Shown: positions 24,032 to 33,903 of the stretch, piece after piece
Layout: the number at the start of each line of letters is the position of its first letter
Numbering within the stretch: position 1 is the stretch's first letter
DNA from: Pelagibacterales bacterium SAG-MED50
GTDB lineage: Bacteria; Pseudomonadota; Alphaproteobacteria; Pelagibacterales; Pelagibacteraceae
Reading direction: 5' to 3'
DNA: 64,000 nt
Assembly (NCBI GenBank): GCA_014653385.1
Contig: JACWER010000001.1
Location: 62,001 to 126,000 of the forward strand
Notes under the pieces: generated by a model
Database searches by the model: none
What the model saw: the letters and a program-made list of their open reading frames with translations, nothing else
What the model was told of the DNA's origin: nothing
Made by a program: the position numbers and the translations under genes

Positions 24032-26185
24032 ATGGAATTAATAAAGAAATATCCTAAGTTATTTCAGTGGTTATTTTTATTAATTGTATTTTTTGCACTA
24101 TGTTTTGCAATTGATGTTCCTGAAACTTATAAATTTATAAGAGGACAGGCAGAATTTATTAAAGATCCAAACCAAAGCTCATATGTTTTATTTGGCAAAG
24201 AAGTAAGATATTACGCTTTTGACGTTTTTTGGAGATTGCCTCCACTTCTAGGATGGCTGCCTATTTGGATAAACGACTCCTTATTTTTCTTAATGAATGA
24301 ATGGATGCCAATGGAGTTTTGGAACGAAGATACTCAAGAATTTAAAACTCGACCATTAGTGTTGCAAATTACTCGAAATGTAACGTCTTTTATGACTTTT
24401 CTTATTGATTTAATAAGAGAGATTTTATTAGGTGGACTTAATACTATTGTTGCCTTTTCTAGTTGGGATTGGATTGATGCAAATCCTTGGGCAGAACTAC
24501 CAGGATTGCCATGGACGATCGTAGCAGCAGGAGCAACGATATTAGCTTATAAGCTTAATGGTAAAGGACTGGCATTATTTGCTGCATTAGTGATGATTTA
24601 CATTTCCATTTTTGGTCAATGGAAACCTTCAATGCAAACACTTTCATTTATATTGGTTGCTGCACCATTATCATTTGTTTTTGGTTTAAGTTTAGGTATT
24701 GCAGCATTTAGAAGTAAAAGAGTTGAGAAAGCCTTATATCCAATACTTTTAGTAATGCAGACAATGCCTCAGTATGCAGTTTTAGTTCCAGCAATTGTAC
24801 TTTTTGGAGTTGGTGATCATGCAGCGGTAATTATAACTATGGTTGTTGCGGTGCCACCAATGATATTATTAACTTTGTTAGGACTTAGAGGAATACCTCC
24901 AGAAGTTATTGAGGCAGGCAGGATGAGTGGATGTAATAATTGGCAATTAATGATAAAAGTATTAATTCCTACTGCCAGAAGAGATATTTTAATTGGAGTT
25001 AACCAAGTCATCATGGTTTGTTTTTCTATGGCAGTAATTTCAGCATTTATTGGAGCAAAAGGATTAGGATTTAATTTGTTGCTAGCATTAAATCAGCTGA
25101 ACATTGGGCTGGCATTAGAAGCGGGCTTATGTATTAGTTTGATTGCTATATTGCTAGATAAAATGTCATTAGCTTGGGCTAATAAACAAATTGATTATTT
25201 TGGTAACTTGACTTTTTTTCAACGTCATAAAAATACATTCTTTTTCACAGTAGCAATAGTATTAGGAATTCTATTTGCATATTTAGGATCTTTTTATTTT
25301 AAAGAAGGATATAATTATCTTTTTGAAGTTCCACACAATAAAGGAATATCAACAGCCGATTTTTGGAATAAAGGTGTTGATTGGATTTTTGATACATTTT
25401 TTGTATACATAAAAGCATTTAATACTTGGTTGATTGTAGATGTGCTTCAGCCAATGAGAGCTTTATATTTAAGAATGCCTGCTGTAGCTACATTAGTTTT
25501 AGTTGTTGGGGCAGGATATATAATAGGAGGTATTCGTTCTGCTTTAGTTGTTTGTGGATTAACGTTGTTTATAGCCTTAAGCCCTTGGTGGGATAGAGCT
25601 TTAGTGACAACATACATGGCAACTTTTGGAGTTATTATATCTTGCATAATTGGTTTTACAGTTGGAACATTGTGTTTTCAAAATAAAAATTCAGCAAGCT
25701 TTATGCTAGGTGTTTGTGATATTTTTCAAACCTTTCCGTCTTTTGTATATTTAATACCTGTGATGATGCTATTTGGAATAACTGATACTTCAGTTTTAAT
25801 TGCAGTGATTGTTTATGCAACTATACCTGCAACAAGATATACTATTGAGGGTCTTAGAAGTGTTCCAACTGCTTTACATGATGCTGCAACAATGTCAGGT
25901 GTAACAAAATTCCAAAGATTATTTAAAATAGAGTTTCCTTTAGCTTTTCCTCATATGATGCTTGGATTAAATCAAACAATAGTATTTGCTCTATTTATGG
26001 TGATTATAGGTGCTTTTATTGGAACAGAAGATTTAGGACAATATATTTTGAAAGCATTATCAGACAAAAAAGGTGCAGGTATAGGACTAACACTAGGAAT
26101 CTGTGTAGCATTTATAGGTTTGATTTTTGATAATCTAATTAGAACTTGGGTAGACCAAAGAAAAAAACATCTAGGAATAAGTTAA
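24032..26185 (+). CDS. tmoV: TMAO ABC transporter, fused double permease
   Basis: At 717 aa this is about twice the length of a ProW-type permease and holds two permease domains in tandem. Each has an EAA-like loop: IEAGRMSGCNNWQLMIKVLIPTA in the first half and LHDAATMSGVTKFQRLFKIEFPLA in the second. Many transmembrane helices are visible in each half. A single polypeptide can thus supply both halves of the channel, as in characterised TmoV. It converges with tmm across a 23-base gap that shows no strong terminator. Confidence 0.88.
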   Translation: MELIKKYPKLFQWLFLLIVFFALCFAIDVPETYKFIRGQAEFIKDPNQSSYVLFGKEVRYYAFDVFWRLPPLLGWLPIWINDSLFFLMNEWMPMEFWNEDTQEFKTRPLVLQITRNVTSFMTFLIDLIREILLGGLNTIVAFSSWDWIDANPWAELPGLPWTIVAAGATILAYKLNGKGLALFAALVMIYISIFGQWKPSMQTLSFILVAAPLSFVFGLSLGIAAFRSKRVEKALYPILLVMQTMPQYAVLVPAIVLFGVGDHAAVIITMVVAVPPMILLTLLGLRGIPPEVIEAGRMSGCNNWQLMIKVLIPTARRDILIGVNQVIMVCFSMAVISAFIGAKGLGFNLLLALNQLNIGLALEAGLCISLIAILLDKMSLAWANKQIDYFGNLTFFQRHKNTFFFTVAIVLGILFAYLGSFYFKEGYNYLFEVPHNKGISTADFWNKGVDWIFDTFFVYIKAFNTWLIVDVLQPMRALYLRMPAVATLVLVVGAGYIIGGIRSALVVCGLTLFIALSPWWDRALVTTYMATFGVIISCIIGFTVGTLCFQNKNSASFMLGVCDIFQTFPSFVYLIPVMMLFGITDTSVLIAVIVYATIPATRYTIEGLRSVPTALHDAATMSGVTKFQRLFKIEFPLAFPHMMLGLNQTIVFALFMVIIGAFIGTEDLGQYILKALSDKKGAGIGLTLGICVAFIGLIFDNLIRTWVDQRKKHLGIS

Positions 26186-26208
26186 AATTAAAACTTATTA
26201 AAATTAAT

Positions 26209-27540
26209 TTATTTATTTAAAAAAGTTTTCAAAGAATCGTCCATCGCGGTTTCCCAAGGTGTATGATGAGCTGGTCCAACTGAACCTGTCACCGGTGAAG
26301 AGAAAGATTTATTTCTATAAGTCATAATATTTTCAACTTTATGATGTTCCCATTCTTTAAAATGCTTTCTAATTAATTCAAAATCGATTTTTGGATAATC
26401 AGATAAAGAATGAAGTTCTTTTGTGTATTCAGTTTGAAAGTCAATCATTTGATCTGGGTTTTCTAGTTTCTCTTCCATTGATACCCATTTGTTTATATCT
26501 TTATCTATCTCAGTATCATTTGGAACTTTTATTTTTTCCATAATTACATCTCTTGCAAACCATGCTTGACAATCAAACATATTGAAAGTGTGAAATTGAT
26601 CTTGCATACCAAGGTATAAAAGCTTGTGATTATTTTGCCAAACAACACCTTTATATAATTTAGGTGGATACAATCTATTAGTTGTTTGAAGTTTAAGATC
26701 TTCAGTTATAAAAGGGAAATGATGAAGGTATCCTGTGCAAAGAATTATAGCATCTGTTTCTTGTTCATGCCCATCTTTAAAAATTGCATTGTTTCCGTTT
26801 AGTTTATCTAAATGATAAACTTCTTTCATACCTTTTGGCCATTTGAATCCCATTGGATTATGTCTGTAACCTATTGTTACACTGTTTGCTCCGTATTTAT
26901 GACACTGTAGCGCAACATCTTCTGCAGAATAACTACTTCCTAATACAACAACATTTTTACCTTTAAATTCTTCAGCATCTCTAAAATCATGAGAATGCAT
27001 TATTCTTCCTGGAAAAGATTTCATTCCAGGATATTCAGGTATAAATGGAACTGAAAAATGCCCAGTTGATACAACCACATAATCAAATGTATCTTTTAAA
27101 ATTGTATCGTCTTTTTTGTTTCTGTATGTGAGCTCAAAGCTTTCGTTATTATAAGTAACATTGGTAACAGTTGTGTTAAATTTTATTTTATCTTTCAGGT
27201 TTCCTTTTTTTACTCTACCTAAAATATAATCATATAAAACTTCTCTTGGGGGGAAAGAAGGAATTGGTTTTCCAAAATGTTCATCAAATGAATAATCAGC
27301 AAATTCTAAGCATTCTTTTGGACCATTTGACCAAAGATATCTATACATACTGTTAGGAACAGGATCTCCATACTGATCAGAGCCAGTTCTCCAGCTATAA
27401 TTCCAAAGGCCACCCCAATCTTCTTGTTTATCAAAACAGACTATTTCAGGTATTTTTTCACCCTTCTTTTCAGCTTGTTCAAAAGATCTAAGCATTGATA
27501 AACCACAAGGTCCAGCACCGATTATAGCAACTTTAGTCAT
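26209..27540 (-). CDS. tmm: trimethylamine monooxygenase (bacterial FMO)
   Basis: The 443-aa protein is a class B flavin monooxygenase. It shows the FAD motif GAGPCGLSMLRSFE, the FMO fingerprint FPGRIMHSHDFRD, the NADPH motif VLGSSYSAEDVALQ and LCTGYLHHFPF. The strings WGGLWNYSWRTGSDQYG and MYRYLWSNGPKECLEF are typical of bacterial Tmm, which oxidises TMA to TMAO with NADPH and oxygen and also acts on dimethyl sulfide. It lies next to the TMAO importer and shares a product with it. It is transcribed toward tmoV. Confidence 0.92.
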   Translation of the reverse strand: MTKVAIIGAGPCGLSMLRSFEQAEKKGEKIPEIVCFDKQEDWGGLWNYSWRTGSDQYGDPVPNSMYRYLWSNGPKECLEFADYSFDEHFGKPIPSFPPREVLYDYILGRVKKGNLKDKIKFNTTVTNVTYNNESFELTYRNKKDDTILKDTFDYVVVSTGHFSVPFIPEYPGMKSFPGRIMHSHDFRDAEEFKGKNVVVLGSSYSAEDVALQCHKYGANSVTIGYRHNPMGFKWPKGMKEVYHLDKLNGNNAIFKDGHEQETDAIILCTGYLHHFPFITEDLKLQTTNRLYPPKLYKGVVWQNNHKLLYLGMQDQFHTFNMFDCQAWFARDVIMEKIKVPNDTEIDKDINKWVSMEEKLENPDQMIDFQTEYTKELHSLSDYPKIDFELIRKHFKEWEHHKVENIMTYRNKSFSSPVTGSVGPAHHTPWETAMDDSLKTFLNK

Positions 27541-27636
27541 AAATTATGAACTCCAATATAATAATTTTATTATTCTACTTTACTAACAATTTTCTGAAAA
27601 TTACAATGAAAAAAATCTAATCAAAGTGAGAATTTT

Positions 27637-29115
27637 TTGAAAAAATTAATATTATCTATAGATCAGGGAACTACATCATCTAGATCTATTTTATTCGATC
27701 TTAAAGGAAAAAAAATTTTTTCATCTCAGTATGAGTTTAGACAAATATTTCCTAATTTAGGATGGGTTGAACATAATCCTGAAGAGATTTGGAAAGTAAC
27801 TTTAAAAACTATTAAAGAAGCGATAAAAAAAAGTAAAAGATTAAAAACTAAAATCATATCAATTGGAATAGCAAACCAAAGGGAGACAACTATACTTTGG
27901 GATAAAAATACGGGTAAGCCTGTTTATAATGCAATTGTTTGGCAAGATAGAAGAACAAACAAAATTTGTGCAAATTTAAAGAAAAGAAAATTAGAAAATT
28001 TATTTAGACATAAAACAGGATTATTTATTGATCCATATTTTTCAGCAACAAAAGTGAAATGGATATTAGATAACATCTCGATATCAAAAAAACTTTTAAA
28101 AAGTAAACAATTAATGTTTGGAACAATAGATACTTTTTTAATTTGGAGATTAACTAATAAAAAAAATCATTTAACTGATGCAACTAATGCCAGTAGAACT
28201 ATGATGTATAATATAAACTCAAATAAGTGGGATGATGAAATCCTAAAAAAATTGAATATCCCAAAATCTATTTTACCAAAGGTAAAAAATTCTGCTGATG
28301 ATTTTGGAATAACATCTAAAAAGATTATAGGCGAAGAAATACCAATTAATGCAGTACTGGGAGATCAGCAAGCAGCTGCAGTAGGACAAGCTTGTTTTGA
28401 TAAAGGCTCAGTTAAAAGTACTTATGGTACAGGTGCGTTTGCTATAATCAATACAGGAAATAAAAAAATTTTATCAAAAAATAAATTATTAACTACAATT
28501 TGTTATAGATTAAAAAATAAAAATACATATGCTTTAGAAGGTTCGATCTTTATTGCTGGTGCTGGTGTCCAATGGTTAAGAGATAAAATTAAGTTAATCA
28601 ATAATGCTTATGAAACTGAAAAAATTGCAAAATCTAAAATAAATAATGATGGAGTGTACATTGTTCCAGCATTTACAGGTTTAGGAGCTCCATACTGGAA
28701 CGCAGAGTCTAAAGGTTTAATCACTGGGTTAACTCGAAACACTGACTGGAAAAATTTAGTTAGAGCAATAATCGAATCTGTTGCTTATCAAAGTTATGAT
28801 TTATTTGATGCTATGAGAAAAGATGGATCTAGACCTAAAATTATTAAAGTTGACGGAGGTATGGTTGCTAACAAATGGTTTGCTCAGTTTTTATCAGATA
28901 TTTTGAATACAAAAGTATTACGACCAGTTATTCAAGAAACTACAGCATTAGGAGCAGCTTTCTTTGCTGGGTATCAAGCAGGTGAATTTAAATCACTTAA
29001 TGAAATAAAAAATAAATGGAAAAAAGATGCCATTTTTGTCCCTAAAATTAACAAAAAATTAAGAAATAACTTATTGAAAGGGTGGCAACAAGCAATTAGA
29101 AAAACTTTAGCTTAA
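27637..29115 (+). CDS. glpK: glycerol kinase
   Basis: The 492-aa FGGY-family kinase has the phosphate-1 motif LSIDQGTTSSRSILFD, GIANQRETTILWD, VWQDRRTNK, STYGTGAFAI and the FGGY signature region GLGAPYWNAESKGLI, with KVDGGMVANKWFAQFLSD. These match glycerol kinase rather than sugar kinases. It begins with a TTG codon; no in-frame ATG fits better. It phosphorylates glycerol to sn-glycerol-3-phosphate. The next gene, a G3P dehydrogenase, is 9 bases away. Confidence 0.92.
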   Translation: MKKLILSIDQGTTSSRSILFDLKGKKIFSSQYEFRQIFPNLGWVEHNPEEIWKVTLKTIKEAIKKSKRLKTKIISIGIANQRETTILWDKNTGKPVYNAIVWQDRRTNKICANLKKRKLENLFRHKTGLFIDPYFSATKVKWILDNISISKKLLKSKQLMFGTIDTFLIWRLTNKKNHLTDATNASRTMMYNINSNKWDDEILKKLNIPKSILPKVKNSADDFGITSKKIIGEEIPINAVLGDQQAAAVGQACFDKGSVKSTYGTGAFAIINTGNKKILSKNKLLTTICYRLKNKNTYALEGSIFIAGAGVQWLRDKIKLINNAYETEKIAKSKINNDGVYIVPAFTGLGAPYWNAESKGLITGLTRNTDWKNLVRAIIESVAYQSYDLFDAMRKDGSRPKIIKVDGGMVANKWFAQFLSDILNTKVLRPVIQETTALGAAFFAGYQAGEFKSLNEIKNKWKKDAIFVPKINKKLRNNLLKGWQQAIRKTLA

Positions 29116-29124
29116 CTTTAGCTT

Positions 29125-30153
29125 ATGAAAAAAATAGTAATTATAGGAGCTGGTGCAATGGGATCTGCTTTTGCAGTACCATGCATTGAAAACAAAAATG
29201 ATGTAACGATAGTAGGAACACATTTAGAAAATGAGCTTATAGACAACATAAATTCTAATAATAAAATACATCCAGCTTTAAATACTCAATTATCAACTGA
29301 AATTAAATTTGAAAAATTTGAAAAATTACAAACTATACTAGAGCAAGATCTAGATATTATTGTTTGTGGAGTAAGCTCTGTTGGAATTAAATGGTTTGTA
29401 GATCAAATTTCAAAAAATTATAAAAATACTATTTCTATAGTATTGTTAACAAAAGGTTTGTCGATACTTGATAGTGAGCTTTCAACACTTTCTGATAAAA
29501 TTAAAAATCTTCTAAAAAAAGAAGGTCATTCAGAAGTTAATATTTCAGCTATCAAAGGACCTTGTCTTGCAGCTGGACTAGCAAATAAAATGAGAACAGG
29601 GACAGTAATTGCAAATAATAATATTGAAGAATCTCAATCTTTAAAAGAAATCATCTCTACCAATTATTATTCAACTGAAATTTCTGAGGACATAACAGGC
29701 GTTGAGTTATCAGGCGCAATTAAAAATATTTATTCTATGTTGATTGGAGCATCAGAGGGATTAAGTAACTCTGAAGCGCCAAAAGAAATTCAATCTAAAT
29801 ATTTTTTAAACACAGCAGCATCATTAATTCATAGATCTATTTCAGAAATGGTTGAATTTGTTTCTTATTATGGAGGTAAACCCGAAACTGTTTATGGTTT
29901 AGCAGGTCTTGGTGACTTATACGTTAGTGCAATTGGTGGAAGAAATAGTTTAATGGGAAAATATCTGGGAGAAGGATATTTATATAATGAAGCTAAAGAA
30001 AAATTTATGAAAAATATAACTGTAGAGGGTGCACAATTAGCTTTAGAGATAGGTCCAAAAATTTTACAAGATTTAAATCCAAAACACTTTCCACTAATGT
30101 TTAGTATGTTAAAAACTATTTGTGAAAATAAGAAACTAGAAATCATCTGGTAA
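29125..30153 (+). CDS. gpsA: NAD(P)-dependent glycerol-3-phosphate dehydrogenase, GpsA type
   Basis: The 342-aa protein starts with the nucleotide motif IIGAGAMGSAFAVP, then AIKGPCLAAGLANKMRTG, the catalytic-lysine region GVELSGAIKNIYSMLIG and GLAGLGDLYVSAIGGRNSLMGKYLGEG, all diagnostic of GpsA. In most bacteria GpsA makes G3P for lipids; next to glpK it more likely oxidises G3P to dihydroxyacetone phosphate in place of membrane GlpD. It might be a second copy specialised for catabolism. It abuts the next gene without a gap. Confidence 0.8.
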   Translation: MKKIVIIGAGAMGSAFAVPCIENKNDVTIVGTHLENELIDNINSNNKIHPALNTQLSTEIKFEKFEKLQTILEQDLDIIVCGVSSVGIKWFVDQISKNYKNTISIVLLTKGLSILDSELSTLSDKIKNLLKKEGHSEVNISAIKGPCLAAGLANKMRTGTVIANNNIEESQSLKEIISTNYYSTEISEDITGVELSGAIKNIYSMLIGASEGLSNSEAPKEIQSKYFLNTAASLIHRSISEMVEFVSYYGGKPETVYGLAGLGDLYVSAIGGRNSLMGKYLGEGYLYNEAKEKFMKNITVEGAQLALEIGPKILQDLNPKHFPLMFSMLKTICENKKLEIIW

Positions 30154-31311
30154 ATGAAATCAAATTGGAATTATCCAACTACTGTTTGGACAGGGGAAGA
30201 CAGATCTTTAGATATTATTGAGGCCTGTTCATTCTCTAAAATTAGTACGCCATTATTTGTCACCGATAAAGATTTAATTAGCTTGCCAATGACCTCAAAG
30301 GTTTTAAATAATTTAAAAAAAAAATTTAAAAATATTAAGGTTTTTTCAAATTTTTCAGGTAACCCATTAGGAAAAAATATAACTGAAGGTGTTGAATTAT
30401 ATAATGAAAATAAATGTGATGGTGTTATAGCTTTTGGAGGAGGTAGTGCTCTTGATGTAGGAAAAGGAATTGCTTTCATGAATGGTCAGAAAAGACCTAT
30501 GTGGGATTTTGAAGATATTGGTGATTATTGGAAAAGAGCAGAAGAAAGTAAAATCTCACCAATTATTGCTATTCCAACAACTGCAGGAACTGGCTCTGAA
30601 ACTGGCAGAGCGTCTGCTATAATTAATGAAGAAACAGGGGTAAAAAAAATTATTTTTCATCCAAAATTTATGCCTACTGTTGTTATTTTAGATCCAATAC
30701 TGACAATTGATTTACCCCCTAGAATTACCGCCGCAACAGGAATGGATGCATTAGCACATAATCTTGAAGCATTCTGTGCACCAGGATTTCATCCTATGGC
30801 AGATGGTATAGCTCTAGAAGGTATGAAATTAATTAAAAAATCATTAAGTGAAGCAGTAAAAAATGGAAATAATCTTGAGGCAAGATCTGAGATGTTAGCA
30901 GCAGCCAGTATGGGTTCAACAGCATTTCAAAAGGGTTTAGGAGCGATCCATTCTCTTAGTCATCCTGTTAATGCACAATTTAATATTCACCATGGTTTAT
31001 CCAATGCAATATTTATGCCATATGTTTTAACTTTTAATAAAAGTGAAATATCAAACAAGATTATCTCAATATGTGATTATCTTGGACTAGAAAAAACTTT
31101 TGAAAGTTTTGTTAAATGGATAATGGATTTAAGAGAAGAATTTAATATTCCGCATAAAATCTCAGATGTTATTGACCAAGATAAAATGGATTTAGATAAA
31201 TTAGCAGAAATGGCTTTTGAGGATCCATCAACAGGCGGAAACCCAAAAAAATTGACTAAATTAGATATGAAAATTATGTATCAACATAGTATTTCAGGAG
31301 AATTATTTTAA
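30154..31311 (+). CDS. iron-containing alcohol dehydrogenase
   Basis: The 385-aa protein belongs to the group III iron alcohol dehydrogenases: NAD-binding GFGGGSALDVGKGIAFM-like loop (seen as AFGGGSALDVGKG), IPTTAGTGSETGRAS, and metal ligands in TGMDALAHNLEAF and GAIHSLSHPVNAQFNIHHGLSNA (one Asp and three His). It would interconvert an alcohol and an aldehyde with NAD(P). The substrate is unknown; position after glpK and gpsA suggests a three-carbon polyol or aldehyde. It overlaps the next gene by one base. Confidence 0.83.
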   Translation: MKSNWNYPTTVWTGEDRSLDIIEACSFSKISTPLFVTDKDLISLPMTSKVLNNLKKKFKNIKVFSNFSGNPLGKNITEGVELYNENKCDGVIAFGGGSALDVGKGIAFMNGQKRPMWDFEDIGDYWKRAEESKISPIIAIPTTAGTGSETGRASAIINEETGVKKIIFHPKFMPTVVILDPILTIDLPPRITAATGMDALAHNLEAFCAPGFHPMADGIALEGMKLIKKSLSEAVKNGNNLEARSEMLAAASMGSTAFQKGLGAIHSLSHPVNAQFNIHHGLSNAIFMPYVLTFNKSEISNKIISICDYLGLEKTFESFVKWIMDLREEFNIPHKISDVIDQDKMDLDKLAEMAFEDPSTGGNPKKLTKLDMKIMYQHSISGELF

Positions 31312-32099
31312 TGAAAAAAATTTTATTAGTAGAAGGAAATTTGAGAGAGGCAAATCAAGAATTTACTGACAATGGAATTAAAACACATACTGAAAGCCTT
31401 AGGGAAAGTATTGATTATTTTACAAATGATTTAGAAATTGACTCTGTTAATCCTTCCTCTGATAAAAATATTTTTGATACAGTCAAAGATTTGAATAAAT
31501 ATGATGGTCTTATTTGGGGTGGAAGTAGCCTTAACATCTATAGTGATACAATGGAAATTAGAAGACAATTAGAATTTATGAAAGAGTGTCAAAAAAAAGT
31601 TAAAAATATTTTAGCAATTTGTTGGGGGATGCAAGTTGCTGTTACTGCTGCAGGAGGTATTGTTAAAAAAGGCCAAAATGGTTCACATAGAGGAATTGCA
31701 CATGATATTAATATTAATGAAAATGGATTAAGACATCCATTATATAAAGATAAAGATAAAATTTTTAATACGCCTGCATTTAATTATGATGAAGTTGTAA
31801 CATTACCTAGTAACGCAACTCTTCTATCATCAAATAAAGTAAATAATGTTATGGGAATAAACTTTAAATCAGCGTTATCTAATATTTGGGGAATACAATA
31901 TCATCCAGAGATTACATATGAAAAAATGATAACTTTAATTAATTTTAGAAAAGAAAGACTTTTAGAAAATAAATCTTTTAATGATGAAAATGATTTAAAC
32001 TCACATATTAAAATTATAGAGGATGAAATCAAAATAACTAATAAAGACTTAAGAATGAGGGAGTTAAAAAATTGGCTAAATTTAATAGCTAATGTCTAA
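31311..32099 (+). CDS. class I glutamine amidotransferase-like protein
   Basis: The 262-aa protein has the GATase1 triad: nucleophile Cys in [16 protein letters not shown] and His-Glu in [12 protein letters not shown]. It looks like the stand-alone GuaA-type or C26 group with no synthase domain. Such proteins hydrolyse glutamine or gamma-glutamyl amides, so in this amine-rich locus a gamma-glutamyl-amide hydrolase is possible but unproven. It is coupled to the alcohol dehydrogenase gene and its stop overlaps the end of fhs on the other strand by 4 bases. Confidence 0.75.
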   Translation: MKKILLVEGNLREANQEFTDNGIKTHTESLRESIDYFTNDLEIDSVNPSSDKNIFDTVKDLNKYDGLIWGGSSLNIYSDTMEIRRQLEFMKECQKKVKNILAICWGMQVAVTAAGGIVKKGQNGSHRGIAHDININENGLRHPLYKDKDKIFNTPAFNYDEVVTLPSNATLLSSNKVNNVMGINFKSALSNIWGIQYHPEITYEKMITLINFRKERLLENKSFNDENDLNSHIKIIEDEIKITNKDLRMRELKNWLNLIANV

Positions 32100-33778
32100 A
32101 ATAATCCTTCTATTTCGCCATCTTTATTTAATTTAATAGAATCTGCTGCTGGAACTCTAGGCAAACCTGGCATAGTCATAATCTCTCCACAGACAACTAC
32201 AATAAATTCTGCCCCCGATGATAATCTAACTTCTCTAACTGGAAGTACATGACCTGTGGGAGCTCCTTTTAATCCTGGATCTGTTGAAAAACTATATTGT
32301 GTTTTTGCAATACAAACCGGAAGCTTTCCATATCCTTTTTCTTCAAAGTCTTTTAATTGTTGTCTCACTTTAGTATCTGCAACAACTTCACTTGCATGGT
32401 AGATTTCCAGTGCTATTTTTTCAACTTTTTTGAATAATGGTAATTCATCTTCATATAAATACTTAAATGTATTTTTATCTTCATCACATATATCACTCAC
32501 AATTTGTGCTAGTTCTTTAGTACCATCACTTCCATTAGACCAATGAGTACATTTTGATGCTTTAACACCTTGAGTTTTACAAAAATCTAATAATGCGTTC
32601 ATTTCATTATCGGTATCAGTTATAAAATGATTTACTGCTACAGTCACGGGTAAACCAAACTTTCTAATATTATTAATATGTCTTTCTAAATTTACCAATC
32701 CACTTTTTAGTGCTTTTACATTTTCATCTTTTAATTCTTCTTTTTTTAATCCACCATGCATCTTTAAAGCTCTTATAGTTGCAACCAAAACCACACAATC
32801 AGGTTTAATTCCAGACTTTCTACATTTAATATCTAAAAATTTTTCTGCGCCTAGATCTGCACCAAAACCAGCTTCAGTAACAACATAGTCTGCTAATTTT
32901 AAACCAGCTTTTGTTGCTATTACAGAATTACAGCCATGTGCAATATTAGCAAATGGCCCACCATGAATAATTGCAGGATTGTTTTCTAAAGTTTGAGTAA
33001 CATTTGGTCTTATTGCCTCTTTTAATAAAACCGTCATTGGACCATGAGCGTTTAAATCTTTTGCTAAAATGGGAGTTTTATCTCTAGTATATCCTATTGT
33101 GATATTACTTATTCTTTCTTCTAAGTCTTTTAAATTTGTTGCTAAACAAAAAATTGCCATTAGCTCTGATGCTACAGTGATATCAAAACTATCTTGTCTT
33201 GGATATCCATTTGCTACTCCTCCAAGATCTACAATTACTGATCTCAAAGACCTATCATTCATATCCATTACTCTTCTCCAAGAAATTCTTCTAACATCAA
33301 TATTCAATTTATTTCCCCAATAGATATGATTATCAATTAATGCAGATAATAAATTATGTGCTGAAGTGATAGCGTGAAAATCTCCTGTAAAATGTAGATT
33401 TATTTGCTCCATAGGTACCACTTGAGCATAACCACCACCAGCGGCACCACCCTTCATTCCAAAAGAAGGACCAAGACTAGGCTCTCGTAGACAAACAATT
33501 GATTTTTTTCCAATTTTATTTAAACCGTCATTTAATCCAACAGAGGTAGTAGTTTTACCCTCTCCAGCAGGTGTGGGAGTGATCGCTGTAACTAAAATTA
33601 ATTTTCCATCTTCTTTTTTTAGGGAATTTAAATATTCCAAATTTATTTTAGCAATATGTCTACCCATTGGGCTAAATGCATGGTTTTCATCAGGCACATT
33701 AATTTTTGCTAAAATATCTTTAATAGGCTGCATTTTAGCTTCTCTAGCTATTTGTATATCTGATTTTACTTCGCTCAT
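32096..33778 (-). CDS. fhs: formate--tetrahydrofolate ligase
   Basis: The 560-aa protein has the nucleotide loop [66 protein letters not shown]-like folate region (here [18 protein letters not shown]) and a C-terminal [11 protein letters not shown]. It interconverts formyl-THF and formate with ATP. In C1-oxidising SAR11 cells it can run toward formate and ATP, draining folate-bound C1 groups from TMAO, sarcosine and dimethylglycine. It is divergent from the soxBDAG operon, which makes methylene-THF. Confidence 0.95.
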   Translation of the reverse strand: MSEVKSDIQIAREAKMQPIKDILAKINVPDENHAFSPMGRHIAKINLEYLNSLKKEDGKLILVTAITPTPAGEGKTTTSVGLNDGLNKIGKKSIVCLREPSLGPSFGMKGGAAGGGYAQVVPMEQINLHFTGDFHAITSAHNLLSALIDNHIYWGNKLNIDVRRISWRRVMDMNDRSLRSVIVDLGGVANGYPRQDSFDITVASELMAIFCLATNLKDLEERISNITIGYTRDKTPILAKDLNAHGPMTVLLKEAIRPNVTQTLENNPAIIHGGPFANIAHGCNSVIATKAGLKLADYVVTEAGFGADLGAEKFLDIKCRKSGIKPDCVVLVATIRALKMHGGLKKEELKDENVKALKSGLVNLERHINNIRKFGLPVTVAVNHFITDTDNEMNALLDFCKTQGVKASKCTHWSNGSDGTKELAQIVSDICDEDKNTFKYLYEDELPLFKKVEKIALEIYHASEVVADTKVRQQLKDFEEKGYGKLPVCIAKTQYSFSTDPGLKGAPTGHVLPVREVRLSSGAEFIVVVCGEIMTMPGLPRVPAADSIKLNKDGEIEGLF

Positions 33779-33806
33779 TTAATGTCCTTTATAAATATTT
33801 AAATTG

Positions 33807-33837
33807 CCAAATTAATATCTCTTTTTAATCAATTTGG
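33807..33837. promoter_or_regulatory. inverted repeat in the fhs/soxB divergent region
   Basis: CCAAATT (33807-33813) and AATTTGG (33831-33837) are perfect 7-base inverted arms with 17 bases between them, about two helical turns centre to centre. They lie in the 125-base gap that must hold promoters for fhs and soxB. The spacing suits a dimeric regulator site, but low sequence complexity makes this tentative. Confidence 0.3.
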
Positions 33838-33903
33838 AAACTTCTAAAAAATATATATAAAAAAAATAAGAACTATTTATATTCTTTTATATAAAATTCA
33901 GTC

